64,000 nt of DNA from Lepus europaeus (GCF_033115175.1 NC_084834.1:89326462-89390461), one strand, 5' to 3'; numbered from the stretch's first letter, positions 10,600-22,802 are shown. Notes: generated by a model from the sequence alone, not told the origin. Program-made: numbers and translations.

Positions 10600-10930
10600 C
10601 CACAGGCAATCCGTAATCACACTGACCTTTCACTTTAATCCTCCCAACTCTGAAGATAAAAGAAAACTATGAGGAGAAAATTAAAATGTGCCTTGGAAAA
10701 ACACAAAGAGGCCAAGAATGCTCATGGCAGGCTTAGGACATGAGGAGCCTAAGTAGAATGAGGGTCCCTGTAGGAAGTAGTGGGACTTAAGGTTGGTGAC
10801 GAGTAGGAGCAGCCTGTGGAAAAGTTGAATTTCAGCCTTTGAAGTTCAAGGTTTTTATTCCCCTATCGGAAATGAGAAACTGGTGAAGCTTTGTGAAACC
10901 TGTGCTGTAAGATAACGAAATGTCAATGAG
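10600..10930 (-). repeat. Possible LINE-2 remnant, antisense
   Basis: Weak resemblance to antisense L2: a purine-rich run with 'aggtttttattcccctatcg' followed by 'gaaactggtgaagctttg'. There is no defined end and it may be unrelated. Confidence 0.35.
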
Positions 10931-11035
10931 TACAGGATTACTTAGGAGGAGGAAGGAACCAGGGAGAGAGAGAGAGCAGGCGGAAAACACCCATGCACGC
11001 TGGTGCCATGCCGATATCCATGAGCACAGCTCTTT

Positions 11036-11388
11036 TTTTTTTTTTTTTTTTTAATTTTTGACAGGCAGAGTGGACAGTGAGAGAGAGAGAGATAGAGAGA
11101 AAGGTCTTCCTTTGCCGTTGGTTCACCCTCCAATGGCCGCCACGGTAGGCGCGCTGCGGCCAGCGCACCGCGCTGATCCGATGGCAGGAGCCAGGTGCTT
11201 CTCCTGGTCTCCCATGGGGTGCAGGGCCCAAGAACTTGGGCCATCCTCCACTGCACTCCCTAGCCACAGCAGAGAGCTGGCCTGGAAGAGGAGCAACCGG
11301 GATAGGATCGGTGCCCCGACCGGGACTAGAACCCAGTGTGCCGGCGCCGCAAGGCGGAGGATTAGCCTATTGAGCCGCGGCGCTGGCC
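11036..11388 (-). repeat. CSINE, young subfamily, antisense
   Basis: Near-intact antisense copy with a perfect duplication agcacagctcttt at 11023-11035 and 11389-11401. It carries the 'gcaccgcgctgatccgatgg' form, typical of the least diverged copies in this window. Confidence 0.96.
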
Positions 11389-11401
11389 AGCACAGCTCTT
11401 T

Positions 11402-12649
11402 AGCAGCCGGGCAATAGCAGTCTCACACTGTTTACCTGGGGCCACTCTTGAGAACACAGTGAGGTCCCTCAGGGAAGAACGATGTCCCTCTCTTGGTCTC
11501 CTGTTTTTTCTCTGCTGTGAATCTGCCTTCTTCCCAGGATCCAGTTTCCCATGGCTTGTGCACAGGTCGGATGAGGGCAGGGCAGATCATTTGTGTTGTC
11601 CTTTTTGACTTGGGTAAAGTCTTTCCTGGTTTCACCATAAGAGGATGCCTTGTGGATTCTTTTCTTTTCTAAAATATTTTTTCTTATTTTTAATATGTAT
11701 ATATCTCTTGAATAATTTATATCATAACCATTACATGCTGTTAGTTTATTTGAATTTTAAAACTTTTTCTAGAGTATTTTTTCATGTAAAATCTAGATAA
11801 TCCAAAGCCAAAATAACTTATAAAGCCAATCTTAAAAAAAAAGAAACTAACCCTGGTTTTAAAGTCTATATTTAACACTGCTGGGGAAAGAAACACAGTT
11901 GGTTACTTTCCCAGACTATGCTAATTAACTGGAAAAATAATACTTTCTTATCTGCCATTGGAGGAGAAGCTGACCAATAGATAAGCAGTTCAGCACCTAC
12001 ACCCACTCTTTGTACAAAATAAGGAGAGGTGTTTGTACACGCCAATAAAGCATTCATTTGGTTGCTTGACAACCAGTGACAAATGTGCCTTTCATCATCT
12101 ATCACAATGTTACCCTGAGATTTCCAACTCTAATCTCAGTGAGATTCTAAAGAGAGCAGTCAGTTTAGAAAACTAGATATCATTTCCAACAGGTCACAGC
12201 ATTTATAAATACTTCTAGCATGACAGATTTCAGAAACAAGGACAGTTTCCTAACACTGCATGCATTTTTCTATTGTTTTCCACTTGCAAAAAAATAGTTT
12301 TCATACATCTACTTCATTCCATTGACAAGAAAAGTATGTACTGCATATGCTTGGTGAGGATTACAAGGGAATTTGGGGTCTCTTTCAGCCATATCTGAAC
12401 AGCAGTGCATTTGCCAGTATTAGTTGATTATAAATGCTGCTTTAAAATCTTGAAGCTGTCATTTTCACTGTGTCATTTGGCTCCATTTCCCACAGCTAGA
12501 AGGGTAAAACATTAATTTAATTGTGTCTATAGTGCTTTATAGCATTTACAGTGTCTCATGATTTCTTTTAAACTTCATGAGTTCTTCCAATGCATTGTAA
12601 AATCTTCAAAGAATAATAACACTGCCTGCTTTTATGGGACACTTATGTT
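11402..12649. other. AT-rich intergenic sequence, no feature seen
   Basis: I see no exon, RNA gene or clear repeat. The stretch lacks SINEs for 1.2 kb and has only short chance open frames. Confidence 0.5.
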
Positions 12650-12800
12650 CTCTGCCTAATTGAATCCTTGCAGCAGTTCTATAAGTCAGGCAGAGCAGGT
12701 TATCTTTAGGGCTGTTTATAGATGATGAAAGAGAGGCATAGGGAAGTTGCTTGTCTGAGGCCCCAGGTTGCTCAAAAGCAATGTTGGAGCCCTGGGAGGC
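12650..12800 (-). repeat. MIR-like remnant, antisense
   Basis: 'tatagatgatgaaagagagg' followed by 'ggaagttgcttgtctgaggc' and 'aatgttggagccctgggagg' is the usual order of an antisense MIR core. Confidence 0.55.
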
Positions 12801-12866
12801 TCCAGACCCAAATACCATAAAAGATACATTTTGTATGTTTCCATGACACTTTTCAAGGTAGAAACT

Positions 12867-13212
12867 GGGGCAAGTGTTGTGATGCAGTGGGGGAGATGTT
12901 GATAGGGACACCCACATCTCATATAAAACTGCCTGGGTTCAAGACCCACCTCTGCTTTCAATCCAGCTTCCTATTAATGGACCTAGAAAGCAACAGATGC
13001 TGACCCAAACCCTGGCATTCATGTGGGAGACCTAGATGGAGTTCCAGGCTCCTGGCTTCTGCCTGTCTGAGCCCTGACCATTGTGGGCATTCAGGAAGTG
13101 AATCTACAAATGGAAGATCTCTGTCTCCCTCATTCTCCTTTTCTGTATCTCCAGCTCTCTCCTTCATTCTTTCACTCTTTCAAATAAACAAATAAATATT
13201 TTTTTTAAAAGA
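12867..13212 (+). repeat. CSINE, sense, diverged
   Basis: Old sense copy from 'ctggggcaagtgttgtgatg' to 'caaataaacaaataaat' and a T/A tail. Many substitutions are present, including in the CT-rich part. Confidence 0.85.
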
Positions 13213-14014
13213 TGTAGAAATATAAGAAAATAGTAAGAATAAAGTATATGGAAGGGGGAAAAAGAGAAACCTATGTTTCTCCATTCTTTCTTGGTAACCA
13301 TGTATAATATTCAACAGCTGAATAATAACACAATATTTTTCCATTTATCTTACTAGTAGGTACATGCCTACTATCTCCCTATGTTCCCTCTCAATTTTCC
13401 TGAGAGCAGAGACCAAGCTTAAACCATTCATTCATAGTTAGAAATCCAGAGGCAAACATACATGATGGATGGCAGGAATATTTCAATAAATACTTACTGA
13501 AGCAACTAATGAAACTATCTCTTAGATTGAAATTGCCCCAAGTGAAATTCAACCACATAATTTTAAGTTGGCGATAATATCTGTTTCAGTTGAGACAGAG
13601 CAGGTGAAGTGAGGCTGAATGTCTTCAAACAACAAAGTTTGTTTCTTGTTCATACTGTGCAGCCAGCATGGACTGCCTGTGGGATTTTTTTGGTGAAGGA
13701 GTAGCCTCATCTGGAACATGGTTGGTTGCAACAGCAGAGGATAGTGAGTCTTGGAGGGTCTTGCATGGAAACATTCAATACACCAACTCAGAAATGACGC
13801 TGCCACCTCCACGCACAAGTCATTGGCCAGAACTGGTCTCAGGCACCCTGCCCTCTTCTGGCCTCACCCACAAAGGAGTCCAGGCACTGCCTTGGTGGGA
13901 GAAAGAGGAAATAATCCGCCAAGTGCTAGCAATATCTATCGAGTTTCATTTCCTTGATTTTGAGCTTTTGTGATTTAAATAACAAAAAGCAATTTTGCTT
14001 ATAATCTTTATTGT
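13213..14014. other. Intergenic sequence, no feature seen
   Basis: No exon or RNA gene is recognisable. A 101-codon open frame at 13668-13973 has no domain, start context or splice signals that would support it. Confidence 0.45.
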
Positions 14015-14399
14015 TGCCATGGTTTGGACATGGTGTGTGTCCCTCTAAGGTCCACGTGTGTGAGGCCTAGCCCTCAGTGTGGCAGCAAGGAGGTGATGTG
14101 AACCTTCAAAAGGTGGGGCCAAGTGGGAAGCCCTTAGGTCAAGGGCTCTGCCCTTGGAAGGGCTTGTGGGACCCCAGCCTCTCTCTGGATTTCTGTTTCA
14201 AGATGAAATCTGTTCCTTCCACATGTGCTTCTGCCATCACCATCTGCCTTGATGTGACACCATCAAGACTTCCCCCCACTAGAGCTGAGCCAATGCCAGT
14301 GCTATGACCTTGACCCTCCAAAATTGTGAGCTAATTAAACCTCTTTATAAAGTTAGCCATCCTCAGGTGTTTCATTATGATAACAAAAACAGACTAGCA
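14015..14399 (+). repeat. MaLR (MST/THE1-like) LTR, sense, probably solo
   Basis: The segment starts 'tgccatggtttggacatgg', has 'aaaggtggggccaagtggga', then 'attgtgagctaattaaacct', 'tataaagttagccatcctca' and ends 'aacagactagca'. That order is the mammalian MaLR LTR from its TG start to its CA end. No internal MaLR sequence is next to it, so it is probably a solo LTR. Confidence 0.85.
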
Positions 14400-15389
14400 T
14401 ACTTAGAAAATACATCGTCCTCACACTGGCTCTGATGAGAAAGTGATAGTGAAATTGAATGCTTGAATAAAACCAGATAGAATGATAATCAAGTAGAAGA
14501 AGAAATAGATGATTCAAATCTCCATATCCACTAGTACTGGGTGAAGTTTATTTATTCCACATTGTGGAGGTAAATTACCAGGGGGCATGAAGTAACAATC
14601 ATTATAAAATAAAATCACTGTTGCCGTTTAATTGGGTTCATGGACAAGATTAAAAAATTCTTCATGCCAGTATTTTGGCAATTATCTTGGTGCCACAGAG
14701 AAGGGACATCTGGGGTAACAATTCAGGACAGAGCAGCATGAAGTGTGGAAAAATACATCCTGGTATCCCAAGGTCATGCTTTAGGCATGAGGCCAAGAAT
14801 AACAAACAACATTACCTGGAAGATTGTGGATTCTAAGTACACAAAAATACTCCTAACTTAAAACAAGAAATAAAGTGATTATTCACTAGTGAATATTAAT
14901 AAAATTAATTCATTATTGCACAGCAGCATTTGGTTCCCAGAAGGATTGGAAACTAATCAAGAAAATGGGTAGAATTCCAATGGCTCATTCACCTGTATCT
15001 CAAATAGCTCACTCAAGAGTCACAGATCCTTACTTTTTATTTACATGACCCTAAACCACCAAACTTTTCAAAGCCCTGTGACACGCTTTGTGTATCATTT
15101 ACCAGTAGCTACTTGTTTTCAGAAGATGATTTCTTTAACACATTAACTGGAAAAAAAAAAAAACTTAATGAAGGCATGGAATGCAGAATTTACTTGATTC
15201 TTTTGGGACATTAAGCAGTGATCGCCAGGTCAGCCCCTGTGGTGAATTCTTTTTGTAGTATATTTAGCTATGCTTCAAAAGCATAGATTAAAAAGTCACA
15301 TATGTCTAATTCAAAAAAAGTAAACTGCTGGATTTATTGTTACTGAGCCGTGATAGGATGTGTAATAGTATGGTTTAAAAATGTAATTT
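14400..15389. other. AT-rich intergenic sequence, no feature seen
   Basis: No gene, RNA gene or clear repeat is visible. Poly(A) runs near 15151 are not accompanied by a retrotransposon body. Confidence 0.45.
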
Positions 15390-15440
15390 CTTTTAATATT
15401 TATTTATTTATTTTAAAGGCAGAGTTTCAGAGAGGCAGAG

Positions 15441-15488
<48 letters not shown>

Positions 15489-15846
15489 CTTCCATCTGCT
15501 GGTTCACTCCCCAAATGGCCACAACAGCCACAGCTTCACCAACCTGAAGCTACACCGATCAGAAGCCAGGAGCTAGGAGCTTCTTCTGGGTTTCCCATGC
15601 AGGTGCAGGGGCCCAGGGACTGCTTTCCCAGGCCATAACAGAGAGCTGGATCAGAAGAGGAGCAGCCAGGACTTGAACCAGCGGCCATATGGGATGCTGG
15701 CTATGCCTCAGCGCCGGCCCCATAAGTGGTACTTAATGATGAGCACATTAAAAATAACTTAATTGTGACTCAGCTACTAAACCAGCGCCCTTATGGGAGG
15801 CCCAGCAGGTAGCAGCTTGACCCACTATGCCACAGCGCCAGCTCCC
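15390..15846 (-). repeat. CSINE, antisense, carrying a 101-bp templated insertion
   Basis: The outer limits are set by 'aaaatgtaatttc' copies just before 15390 and just after 15846. The antisense body has a mixed (AC)n(AG)n tract at 15442-15486. At about 15681 the SINE is interrupted by a segment of about 101 bp (15681-15781) copied from 16426-16526. The SINE's own end then resumes at 'ccagcgcccttatgggagg' and runs to 'tgccacagcgccagctcc'. Confidence 0.85.
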
Positions 15847-16160
15847 TGAAAATGTAATTTCAAGGACTGTATGACCATCAAATATATTCTTCAGGACAGT
15901 CTTTGTTTATCATATGTCTATTAAAATAAAGGGATATGGCAAAGTCATTAATGTTCTCAAAAGCTGGGCATGTAAGTGCTTAAAAGTAAGGTCAAAGCCC
16001 CAAGGAGAATGCAAAATACTTTCTATTCCCAAGCTTAAAATTTCCCACATCAGCTGTTCCTTGTTGTCAAAAATGTTCACATTTGTGAAAGCAATGTTCT
16101 TCCCTATTTGCCTCGAAACTTTGGTCCAAACATTTGAGATATTTAAATAAGCGGTATTTA

Positions 16161-16466
16161 TTTTTTTTAAAAGATTTATTTATTTATTTTGAAAGGTAGA
16201 GTTACAGAGAGGCAGAGGCAGAGGCAGAGAGGTCCTCCATCTGCAGGTTTACTCTCCAAGAGGCCACAATGGCCTGAGCTAGGCCAATCTGAAGCCAGGA
16301 GCCAGGAACCTCTTCTAGGTCTCCCATGAAAGTGCAGGGGCCTAAGCACTTGGGCCATCTTCCACTGCTTTCCCAGGCCATAGCAGAGAGCCGGACTGGA
16401 AATAGAGCAGTTGGGTCTCAAACCAGCGCCCATATGGGATGCTGGCTATGCCTCAGTGCCGGCCCC
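16161..16466 (-). repeat. CSINE, antisense
   Basis: Antisense copy from 'aagatttatttatttatttt' to 'ctcagtgccggcccc'. Flanks 'ataagcggtattta' and 'ataagtggtactta' are the target duplication with two changes. Its right end and flank are the source of the duplicated block inside the SINE at 15390-15846. Confidence 0.92.
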
Positions 16467-16479
16467 ATAAGTGGTACTT

Positions 16480-17190
16480 AATGATGAGCACATTAAAAAT
16501 AACTTACTTGTGACTCAGCTACTAAAATGCTCCATCAAAAGAAAAGGTCATCAGTCTACAACAGCTCCAAACTGGAAATCAACTTAATTTCCATCAGAAG
16601 AATAAATTTATAAATTATAGTAAATTCACAGAATGGAATTCAATGACCTACAACTGTCCACAACAGTATGCAAAAATCTCACAAAATAATGAAGCCAAAT
16701 ATAAAAGAATGCATACTTGTTTTATACCAAGTAGAAAGAGAGGTAAAATTAATCTACGTTGTTGAAAGTCAGCATAGACGCTACTCTTGGAAGGAGGAAG
16801 TAACTGGAAGGTAGTCTGTTAGAGTTTTCAGAAGTTAAAAAAAAAAAAAGGTGTTTCTTGATTGAGTTCTGAATAAAGATGTATTCAGACCGTGAACACT
16901 CCTTGTGTCGTATACAGTTGGGATGTATGCACTTTTCTGTATGTGTATTATATTTTAGCAAAAGCATAAAAAGAAATCCAGGACATCTATAAAAAGTGAA
17001 TGTCAATCCGACACAGAAATCCTCAAGGTCACTACCAGAATTTGTGAGCGGTGGAAGAATCACCTTCTAAGCAGAGTGTTAAGTGCACTGGACTCCCTGC
17101 ACCAGAACCCTGAAATGCCAAGATAAGTAAACCCTTTACCTTTAAAATCCCTAATCTCCTCTTTTCTCTACTCCCAGTGATATCTGCCTG
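16480..17190. other. AT-rich intergenic sequence, no feature seen
   Basis: I see no exon, RNA gene or repeat of recognised family. The GC content rises sharply after about 17200 towards the PPM1K promoter. Confidence 0.4.
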
Positions 17191-17199
17191 GTTTTTAAC

Positions 17200-17630
17200 C
17201 CATGTCATTTCTCACCTTGAACCTCGCCAGCCATCCTCTCCTACCCAGTCTGCCACCAGCCCAGCCTCTCTGTTCTCACCACATTAACCAAAGCGGTTCC
17301 GAGTCCATGTAAGAGCCTTCACCCCTCTGCTGCTGCCCTCTGCTCCCTCACTAGGCAGGAGCCACACCGACCTCCTTCTGCGCTTCCAGAACCTCAGGGC
17401 CTTTGCTTGGCTGTCCCCACCGCCCAGAGAGGCCGCCACTCCGCTCGTTCCACGGCCTGACTACCTGACTTCCTCTCTCCGTGAGACGCAGCCCGCACGC
17501 CATCTTACAAGGTTCTCACACAAATATCCCCACCCGGAGTCAACCCCAGTATCCGCTATGTCCACGCCTTGTCTGTGTCGTTTCTGGTCACGGTTCGCTA
17601 ATTTTCCACCCTTGTGTGCTGGTCGGGTTT
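17200..17630 (+). repeat. LINE-2 remnant upstream of the CpG island
   Basis: 'gccacaccgacctccttctg' followed by 'cagaacctcagggcctttgc' and 'ggctgtccccaccgcccaga' is a diverged sense L2 3' block. It lies directly upstream of the PPM1K CpG island and has gained CpGs. Confidence 0.6.
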
Positions 17631-17639
17631 CTCCCTTGT

Positions 17640-19480
17640 CTTCCTAACCAGACCGCAGACGCCACCGAGACAGCTGAGTGTGTGGGGCAGGACTGTAGGG
17701 CCGGCGCCTCGCGGGGGCCTGGCATCCCGAAGGTCCTTCACCCCCTCCCCGCAAAGGGAACTCAAGATGCTAGTTCGGCCACGACGAACGCTGCGCAGCG
17801 AATTTTTCAAGGCAGAGGCAGTGAAACCCCAAACCCTTCCAGCTAAGCGTAGGCATTCCTGGCCTCGGTCCCCGAGCTGTCACAACCACCGCCCCCTCAC
17901 GACACACTCGGCTTCTCCACCCGCTGGCCGGTCACCAAGCGTCTCGTCCCCACCCACCGTCCAGGCGCGCCCCATCTTTGGCCGGTGCGCCTACCTCAGG
18001 AGGGTGGGGCGTCGCCGCGAGCAGCTACTGGCCGGCGTCGACGTCGCTCTACCGCGCGCTGCCGCCAGTCGGCGCAGTCAAATCGCAGCGGCGGGGAGGC
18101 TCGTTCCCAGCGGTAGTTGTGATTGGCTACGGTGGAGGGCCGACGCGCCGCCTCGCCAAGTGCGATTGGCTGGAGCTGCCGTCAGTCAGCGGGAACACTT
18201 CCCTTCGCTCCCTCTGGCCCGCAGCTGGTGAAAAATTTTCGAGAATTTCCAGCCGACGAAGCAGTGAGTGGTGCTTTCGACTGCTTGCTCCGGAGATCGG
18301 AAGACAAAGGAGACGGCAATCTTATTTACCGAACACGAAAGCCCCTGCACTGCCCTCCGTTAGCTCATTGAAACACTTCCAAGGGACATAGCCATCGCGA
18401 GGTAAGAGCCTGGAGGGTGCCATTCATTTATTTCTGCCCACCGTTTATAATATTACTTATTGGCGGCCCCGGGGATGAAGAGTAAGAGGAGAACGGCTCC
18501 CTGGCTTGACCTCTTCAGCCTCCGAGCCCCTAAGGGCGGCCTCCGGCAGCTGTTTTCTTCCCTTTCCAGGTCTAGAGCGGTTTTTTTCAGGGTGGGGCAC
18601 ACCCTGGCAGCGCTGCGGGAAGCGGGCAAAGGGCTCCTTTCCCGATCGCGCTCGGCCTTGAACTTGACCGCGAGCCGGCCAGGTGAAGGGGCCCCCGCGG
18701 CGTGCTCTGTGCTACCCGCCGGCGAGGATGCTGCAGGGGTCGGTGCCGTTTGGGGGACGCCCCGGGATCAGCGAGGCGGGGAGGCCGGGGTGCAGCTGCC
18801 GGCGGGGCGGGGGCGCGAGGCTGTGTGTGCTGCCAGGCGTCCAGCGGGGCCGAGCCATCCAGCCCCGGGCGGGCGCGGCAGGAGGCCGTGCCGACAAGGA
18901 TGCCCTACGTGGTTTGATGGAAGGACAGGGTGGCAGTTTGGACGGGACGGCGCCGTCATCCCAGGCCCTGTGGCTGTGGTGATGCCTTTTTAGCAGACGC
19001 TTTTTGTAGATGCCGGAATTCGCAGGCGGTGACCCAAACGAGGCTAAAGACGCAACAGATAGAGGATGGGGAGTGAGGGGGGGCTCTCCGGGGCTGCACC
19101 GGGCTTTTGTGAGCTTCGGGCCGGAAATGTGCAGCCCGGCCTGGTCGGTGCTCAGCGCTCTCCGTCCACCAGGGCAGGGGAACGAGCGAGGCTTTCGGGC
19201 GGCTTCAGAGTGAGCCATTAAAGGAGAGCGGCCGGCGGCCAAGGTCTGAGGGAACGAAAGCGGTGCGCGGTGCCGCCGTGGCCGGAAGAGGAGCGGCGCG
19301 CGCGCGTTGTGTGTCTGTCGCCGAGAGTGGTGCCCATTGTGTGGTGAAATGGCTCCGGGGCGCTGGGTTCTCCCGGTGCCTCTTTCTTGCAGCCTGAGCC
19401 GCTTTCTGCGGATGCCGGCGGAATACGCCGCACCTCCGGTGCCTGGGGTCTCTGAGGAGAGCCGGGCCGGGGCCGATGAG
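17640..19480. promoter_or_regulatory. PPM1K: CpG island spanning the PPM1K promoter and exon 1
   Basis: CpG dinucleotides are dense from about 17640 to 19480, in contrast to the AT-rich, CpG-poor flanks. There is no TATA box before exon 1. Two GATTGGC boxes (inverted CCAAT, NF-Y type) lie at 18121-18127 and 18164-18170, about 43 bp apart, upstream of the splice donor at 18402. This is a typical housekeeping promoter layout. The island extends about 1 kb into intron 1. Such islands often fire in both directions, and human PPM1K has a divergent noncoding transcript; no divergent exon could be shown here. Confidence 0.8.
18236..18401 (+). other. PPM1K: PPM1K exon 1 (5' UTR, start approximate)
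   Basis: The exon ends at 18401, where 'cgcgag' meets the strong donor gtaagag. The start is a guess, placed downstream of the two CCAAT boxes. It holds no start codon in frame with the protein. A second possible donor, 'gcagtgagtgg', lies near 18262 and could give a shorter exon. Confidence 0.6.
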
Positions 19481-20550
19481 GTGGGATGTTGGGATGGAAG
19501 GGAAAGGAGCGTTCTGAGGTTCCAGGTTGGGAACGTGGTGACTTGGGGAACGCCTGAAGGCAGATGTTTGCAAAGGCTGCGAGGGTTCTGCAGCTCTGTG
19601 TTCTGTCTGCCCTATTCACACATGTCAACATGGACTTGTCTCCCGCAGCTAGCCTGGTACCATGTCTTTCCTTTCTTCCTAGCGGGGTACGGGTAAAGCA
19701 GGCATAGAGTCCAAATTTGCTGAGATACATTCTGGAGATTTCCATCCTATTTGAAGTGTTCAGAATGCTCTGATTGCTTTTTAAGGAGTGTTGAGAAAGA
19801 AATCGTTACCTTAAGAATATTAATTGGTTAGTTAATTACCTTGGGTAATTTTTTGATTGTGGAAGTTACTATAAAGAAGTACCACTTTATAGTAATAGGC
19901 AGATAGGCATTGTTTTTTAAAGATTTTTTTTTTCTAGAAGAATACAACCTAAGCAGGTTTTAATAGTGCCAGTCCTTAGAACTCCTGGAAATTTTGGCAT
20001 GGGCTTAAAATGACAGCAATGAACTGCCCTTTTGACCTGGCTTTCGGTGTTGAAGAGCGGTTAAACCTCAAATCCCTGTGCGCCCTCTTGCCAGACACAC
20101 AGTGCCTCCTGTTTCCAAAAATAAATTTGGACAGCCTAGGGTGTTTAAACCATGGAGGGATTATAAAGTGGGAGCAAGATGAAAACATAAAATTGGCAAA
20201 GCAAACTTGTAGCTGTGTGGTTGCCTTTTCTTCGCTGTTTCCTTTTACTTTTAAATGAGGAATAGAGTTCAAAAGTTTGCTGCAAACCAAATGCATTTTT
20301 TTTCCATCCTAATGCTTTTGACCTGGGGCTTCCCACTCCCGAGATGAGGTTTGTTGCCAGTACTCTCACTGAGAATCTCTGTGCATGCCTTCATGGTCTT
20401 GCAGTTTCTTCCCATTTAAACCTCTTTGCTGAGGTCCCTCTGCCAGTTGGAATGGTTAAACAAACTGTTCCCTAGCCACAGGAGGAGGAAGATGGAAAGG
20501 CATGGTTACACAAATCAGTATGGAAATGGTGAAAAGAGAAAGTATTTTTA

Positions 20551-20920
20551 CCCCCAAGATTGATTGATTGATTGATGGCAGAGCCATAGACACACACACA
20601 CACACACACACAGAGTGACACAGATACTCAAGGAGAGAGAGAGACAGACAGAAAGAGAGCCTCCATCTGCTGGTTCACTCCTCCCAAATGGCTGCAACAA
20701 CTAGGACAGAGCCAGGCTGAAGGTAGGAGCTGTGGGAACTCCATCCAGGTCTTCCACATGGATGGCAGGGGACCAAGTACTTGGGCCATCCTCCTTTGCC
20801 TTCTCAGGTACACTAGCAGGGAGTTGGACTGGAAGTGGAGCAGCCAGGAACTGCTCTGGTGCCCACATGGGCTGTCAAAGCCACAGGTGGCTCAATCCAC
20901 TGCACCACAATGCTGGTCCC
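20551..20920 (-). repeat. CSINE, antisense, with (ATTG)n and (CA)n
   Basis: Antisense SINE between 'agagaaagtattttt' (about 20537) and 'agagaaagtattttc' (about 20921). Its 5' part holds (GATT)n at about 20560-20576 and (AC)n at about 20589-20611, microsatellites grown from the SINE tail. Confidence 0.88.
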
Positions 20921-21053
20921 AGAGAAAGTATTTTCATGAGATTATTTATTGACAGTACTAGAATGTATACACACTTTTGTGAATGTATATACATGAGTGT
21001 ACATATCCATGTGTCTTACAAATTCACCTGAATAAATTCTGACACATCAAAAT

Positions 21054-21332
21054 TTTTAAATATTTATTTTATTTATTTGAGAGACAGAGGAAGAAAGATA
21101 GAGACAGAGAGATATCTTCCATCTACTGGTTCACTCTCCAAATGTCTGGAACTCCATCTGAATCTTTCATGTGGGTGATAGGGACCCAAGTACTTGGACC
21201 ATGTTGCTGCCTCCCAGGGTATGCATTAGCAGGAAGCTGGAATCCTAAGAGGAACCAGGACTTAAACCCAAACATTGTAGATAGGAATGCTGGCCAAAGG
21301 GTATCTTAACTGCTGCATCAAACACTCACTCC
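21054..21332 (-). repeat. Old CSINE, antisense
   Basis: Diverged antisense copy with 'atttatttgagagacagagg', 'tcttccatctactggttcac' and a weak head around 'ctgctgcatcaaacactcac'. Confidence 0.75.
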
Positions 21333-22802
21333 TACATTTTAATTTTGATTGGGAAGTAAAAACAGATTTGGAAAACGGTTTTTAGGTTGACGTTTGTCCA
21401 CTTTTTCCTTTTGTTGTATATTTCAGGTTGATTATGTAATCGATGTTGCTAGGATTTCAATCATTTTCTTTGTTAGCATAGTGTTTAATATTTTTACAAT
21501 GGAATACAATGTGTGACATAATGTGCTTTCACTCTCACACTTTTGTGTATTCAAAGAGCTTTTCAGCGGAATGACTTCCATCCTTTGGTACTTTAGAATG
21601 ACTTGAGTTCCAAAGATTGAATATGATTGTTCAAGTGGCTTATAAAAATAAGCAAGCTTTGATTTCAGATTGGCAGATTGACATGAATGCCCCCTGCTTA
21701 CTCAGAAATATCCTTAGTTTACAGAATGATAAACTCATCCCAATTCATAATTACTGCGCTGGCAAACGAAAGCAATTCCTAGCTGTGTCAGTTTGTTCTC
21801 TGTTATGTGTGGTAGGGCCCTTCCCCCGTGGGGGGCGGCAGAGGTTTTTGTTGTTCACATCACAGATTCTATTCCTCTGCTAGGCAGCACAGAGTCATTT
21901 CCATGGGCATCCGGAGAGCTGTGGAGCCTAGGCGGTCCACTTCTAAGTTTGAAATCTCCGGAGGAAACTTGTTGATGTTCAGGTTTACTTCTGTGTTCTT
22001 TAGCTAAGGAACACAGATTCTCTTTGAATTGTTTCCTCTTGAACACAGAATGGATTCATATACTTCAGTCACATTGCACATAGAAAAGAACTTTTGGGGT
22101 TTTTGTTGTTTTTCATCTTCCCTTCCCAGTCTCCTTAGGAGCCCCGTCCCTAGTTCTGCCCCTTCTTCTTAAACCACTTCTTAAACAGAATCTCTTTGTG
22201 CCGAAGTGACTGACCTAGTTTTGTAGTATTGATAAACTACCTATATAACTAACTCACACTTCATCTGTGCCAGTAATGTTCCTCAGAACAGATGTTTTCC
22301 TGTATTCTGCTGACTTTCTGAGATGATTCTAGAGATAGTCCCAGGAACGAGGCCAAGTCGATGATGGATTTCAGTCTATGCAAGCCTAAAGAAACTTTCC
22401 AACTTGAGTTTTATCTCATTCTTAAAAAATGTTTCCAGTGGATTACTGTTTTCCACTAAGAATGCATTCTATTTTATCATTTAAAAAAAATTTTAGAGAG
22501 GAGAGAGAGACAGATGCGGGGCGGAGGGCAGGTATCCTAGAAGAGATGTAGGAAAACTTTATCCAGTATTTGTAATTCTAGTACTCTTATTTAAAGAATG
22601 TACACAACTGCAAAGTAACCCATAGTAACATGACTATGGCATGTATGCTTGGAGCTGAACCCAGGAGAGCAGTAATTTGCTACAGTCTCTGGTGCATTCT
22701 TCAAATATGAATGTATTTTCTAATAAACATTTAAAGTTTTACTTTTTATTTATGATGCAAAACTGCTTTGCAGTTATTTCCATCAATAATTAGTGCTACT
22801 AT
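21333..22802. other. Intron 1 sequence, mostly unique
   Basis: No exon or RNA gene is recognised. A short purine-rich piece at about 22490-22540 (gagaggagagagagacagat) looks like an eroded antisense SINE tail. Confidence 0.4.

Noticed and set aside
1-17600. Coding exons of HERC6 upstream of PPM1K
   Set aside because: HERC6 is the human neighbour on this side, but no RCC1- or HECT-like sequence is present, in line with the large gap in human.
17614-18231. 205-codon open frame across the PPM1K promoter
   Set aside because: It lies in a CpG island where stop codons are rare, has a low-complexity Arg/Pro/Ser make-up, no domain, and overlaps the CCAAT boxes.
18460-18993. 177-codon open frame in the first part of intron 1
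   Set aside because: It lies in the same CpG-rich DNA with other long frames on both strands, as expected by chance, and shows no family resemblance.
20589-20611. CA/CT/GA repeat arrays as a CRISPR or regulatory array
   Set aside because: They are microsatellites grown from SINE tails in a mammalian genome, without spacer-repeat structure.
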